The position numbers and the translations under genes are program-made. The notes beneath the pieces were generated by a model. The model did no database searches. It saw nothing but the letters and a program-made list of their open reading frames with translations, and was not told the DNA's origin. A stretch of 64,000 nucleotides of DNA from Comamonadaceae bacterium (GTDB lineage Bacteria > Pseudomonadota > Gammaproteobacteria > Burkholderiales > Burkholderiaceae_C), in contig CANCER010000005.1 in NCBI GenBank assembly GCA_947375135.1, positions 1 to 64,000 on the forward strand. Reading direction: 5' to 3'. Of the stretch, positions 62,823-64,000 are shown piece after piece. Position 1 is the stretch's first letter. Each line of letters opens with the position of its first letter.

Positions 62823-63613
62823 TGTCTGCTCAACACCAAATCGTCATGCAGGCCAAGGGCCTGATCAAACGCTACGGCCAAGTCACCGCCCTGGATGGCG
62901 CCGACTTTGAACTGCGTGCCGGCGAAATCCTGGCCGTGATCGGCGACAACGGCGCCGGCAAGTCCAGCCTGATCAAGTGCCTGTCGGGCGCCACCATTCC
63001 CGATGAGGGCGAGATTCAATTGGACGGCAAGGTCATCCATTTCCGCAGCCCGATCGACGCGCGAATGGCCGGGATCGAGACCGTGTACCAGGATCTGGCC
63101 GTGGCCCCTGCCATGTCGATTGCCGAAAACCTGTTCCTGGGCCGCGAACTGCGCCGCTCAGGCCTCTTGGGCCTGCTCGGTTTCATCGACAAGAAGAAGA
63201 TGCTGGAAGAAAGCATCTCCCGCATGAACGACCTGAAGGTCGGCATCCGCTCCATGACCCAAGCCGTGGAAACGCTCTCCGGCGGTCAGCGCCAATGCGT
63301 GGCCGTAGGCCGTGCAGCCGCCTTTGCGCAGCACGTGGTCATCATGGACGAGCCGACCGCCGCGCTGGGTGTGAAGGAAGGCAATATGGTGCTGGAACTG
63401 ATCCGCCGCGTGCGCGACAAGGGCCTGCCCGTGGTGCTGATTTCGCACAACATGCCGCACGTCTTTGAAGTGGCCGACCGCATCCACATTGCCCGCCTGG
63501 GCAAGCGCGCGGCCGTGGTCAACCCCAAGAAGATCAGCATGAGCGACACCGTGGCCGTGATGACCGGCGCCAAGTCCGTCAGCGACCTGCCCGAAGACGC
63601 GTTGGCGCACTAA
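62822..63613 (+). CDS. Sugar ABC transporter ATP-binding protein (FrcA-like)
   Basis: 263 residues, one ABC domain (not the tandem form of RbsA). Walker A GDNGAGKSSLIK, signature LSGGQRQCVAVGRA and Walker B VVIMDEPTAALGV. Single-domain ATPases of this type occur in FrcBCA fructose transporters. It powers import by the permease above. Confidence 0.93.
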   Translation: MSAQHQIVMQAKGLIKRYGQVTALDGADFELRAGEILAVIGDNGAGKSSLIKCLSGATIPDEGEIQLDGKVIHFRSPIDARMAGIETVYQDLAVAPAMSIAENLFLGRELRRSGLLGLLGFIDKKKMLEESISRMNDLKVGIRSMTQAVETLSGGQRQCVAVGRAAAFAQHVVIMDEPTAALGVKEGNMVLELIRRVRDKGLPVVLISHNMPHVFEVADRIHIARLGKRAAVVNPKKISMSDTVAVMTGAKSVSDLPEDALAH

Positions 63614-63630
63614 GCACAGGAAAAATCAAC

Positions 63631-64000
63631 ATGCTCAAGGGAATCGACCCGGTCTTGACCCCGGACCTGCTCAAGCTCCTGATGGAGATGGGCCATGACG
63701 ACGCCATCGTGCTGGCGGATGCCAACTTCACCGCCGTGCGCTATGCCGGCGGCAAGCCCATCATCCGCCTGCCCGGTATCGGCATGGCGCGCGCCGTGCA
63801 AGCCATTACCTCGCTGCTACCGCTGGTGGCCGACGAGGTGCATCCGGTGGGTTTCATGCAGGTCAGCGGCCAGCCAACCGACTACCGCTCGGCCCTGCAA
63901 CGCGAAGTGCTGGCCAGCCTGGAGCCCACCTTCCTGGCCGGCCAAAGCGCTGAGGGGATTGAACGCTTTGCCTTTTACGAGCGCACCAAGAGTGCCTTTG
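63631..64000 (+). CDS. RbsD/FucU family sugar mutarotase (cut by the window end)
   Basis: The first 123 codons are present; the gene continues beyond the window. The start LKGIDPVLTPDLLKLL and GHDDAIVLADANFTAV match FucU/RbsD proteins, which interconvert ring forms of fucose or ribose. It follows the ATPase gene by 17 bases, in the same operon, and would help present the imported sugar in the right anomeric form. Confidence 0.85.
   Translation, partial: MLKGIDPVLTPDLLKLLMEMGHDDAIVLADANFTAVRYAGGKPIIRLPGIGMARAVQAITSLLPLVADEVHPVGFMQVSGQPTDYRSALQREVLASLEPTFLAGQSAEGIERFAFYERTKSAF

Overview
The window is a 64 kb piece of a high-GC proteobacterial chromosome. It looks like Betaproteobacteria, Burkholderiales, most likely Comamonadaceae (Rhodoferax/Polaromonas-like). 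The reasons are gene content and order (metX-metW, GTP-type PEP carboxykinase, amgK next to lptD-surA-rsmA, glnK-amtB, glcEF, a complete System I cytochrome c maturation operon, and an SHP/diheme cytochrome/cytochrome b cluster) and short GC-rich intergenic repeats of a type I associate with that family. I see no rRNA, tRNA, CRISPR array, prophage or insertion sequence. It reads as core chromosome with a few accessory islands.

Layout. 0-6 kb: methionine biosynthesis (metX, metW), an antitoxin-like regulator with no toxin beside it, an M20 peptidase, a broken alpha/beta hydrolase, rsmE and the cell-wall sugar kinase amgK. 6-11 kb: outer-membrane biogenesis and ribosome maturation (lptD, surA, rsmA; pdxA is missing from the usual order). 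10.7-14.1 kb: a small exported protein and a large hybrid sensor kinase. 14.2-15.3 kb: a secreted barnase-type RNase with its barstar inhibitor; the end of the barstar gene has an unusual T4 run, stop codon, strong hairpin and a following open frame. 15.3-20 kb: malic enzyme maeB, then a three-gene peroxide-defence operon (rubrerythrin, rubredoxin, rubredoxin reductase) headed by a perfect 20-bp palindrome. 20-31 kb: prolyl aminopeptidase, a LysR regulator with a phosphoesterase, pckG, an exported glutathione-peroxidase-like protein, recQ, a cyclic-nucleotide-binding protein and comM. 31-33 kb: glnK-amtB behind a recognisable NtrC/sigma-54 promoter. 33-38 kb: sugar epimerase, lactonase and glcEF.

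38-45 kb is the ccmABCDEFGHI operon, which attaches heme to periplasmic c-type cytochromes; an FNR/CRP-type site sits about 41 bases before its likely transcription start. 45-51 kb: glutathione peroxidase, aldo/keto reductase, lplT, alr and radA. 51.5-55 kb: the oxygen/NO-binding cytochrome SHP, a diheme cytochrome c, a membrane cytochrome b and a QseBC-like two-component system. The ccm operon supplies the heme attachment that these cytochromes need. 55-57.4 kb: ilvE, a zinc-finger protein and heptosyltransferase waaF, which probably uses a CTG start. 57.4-64 kb: a polyamine-type binding protein, then a fructose/ribose-like sugar ABC importer (frcBCA type) with a mutarotase gene running off the window end and two divergent kinase genes.

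The observations most worth a second look are the possible -1 frameshift at the end of barstar, the repeat elements that form open mini-ORFs bridging metX-metW and ccmF-ccmG with start/stop overlaps on both sides, the palindromic operator of the rubrerythrin operon, and the CTG start of waaF.
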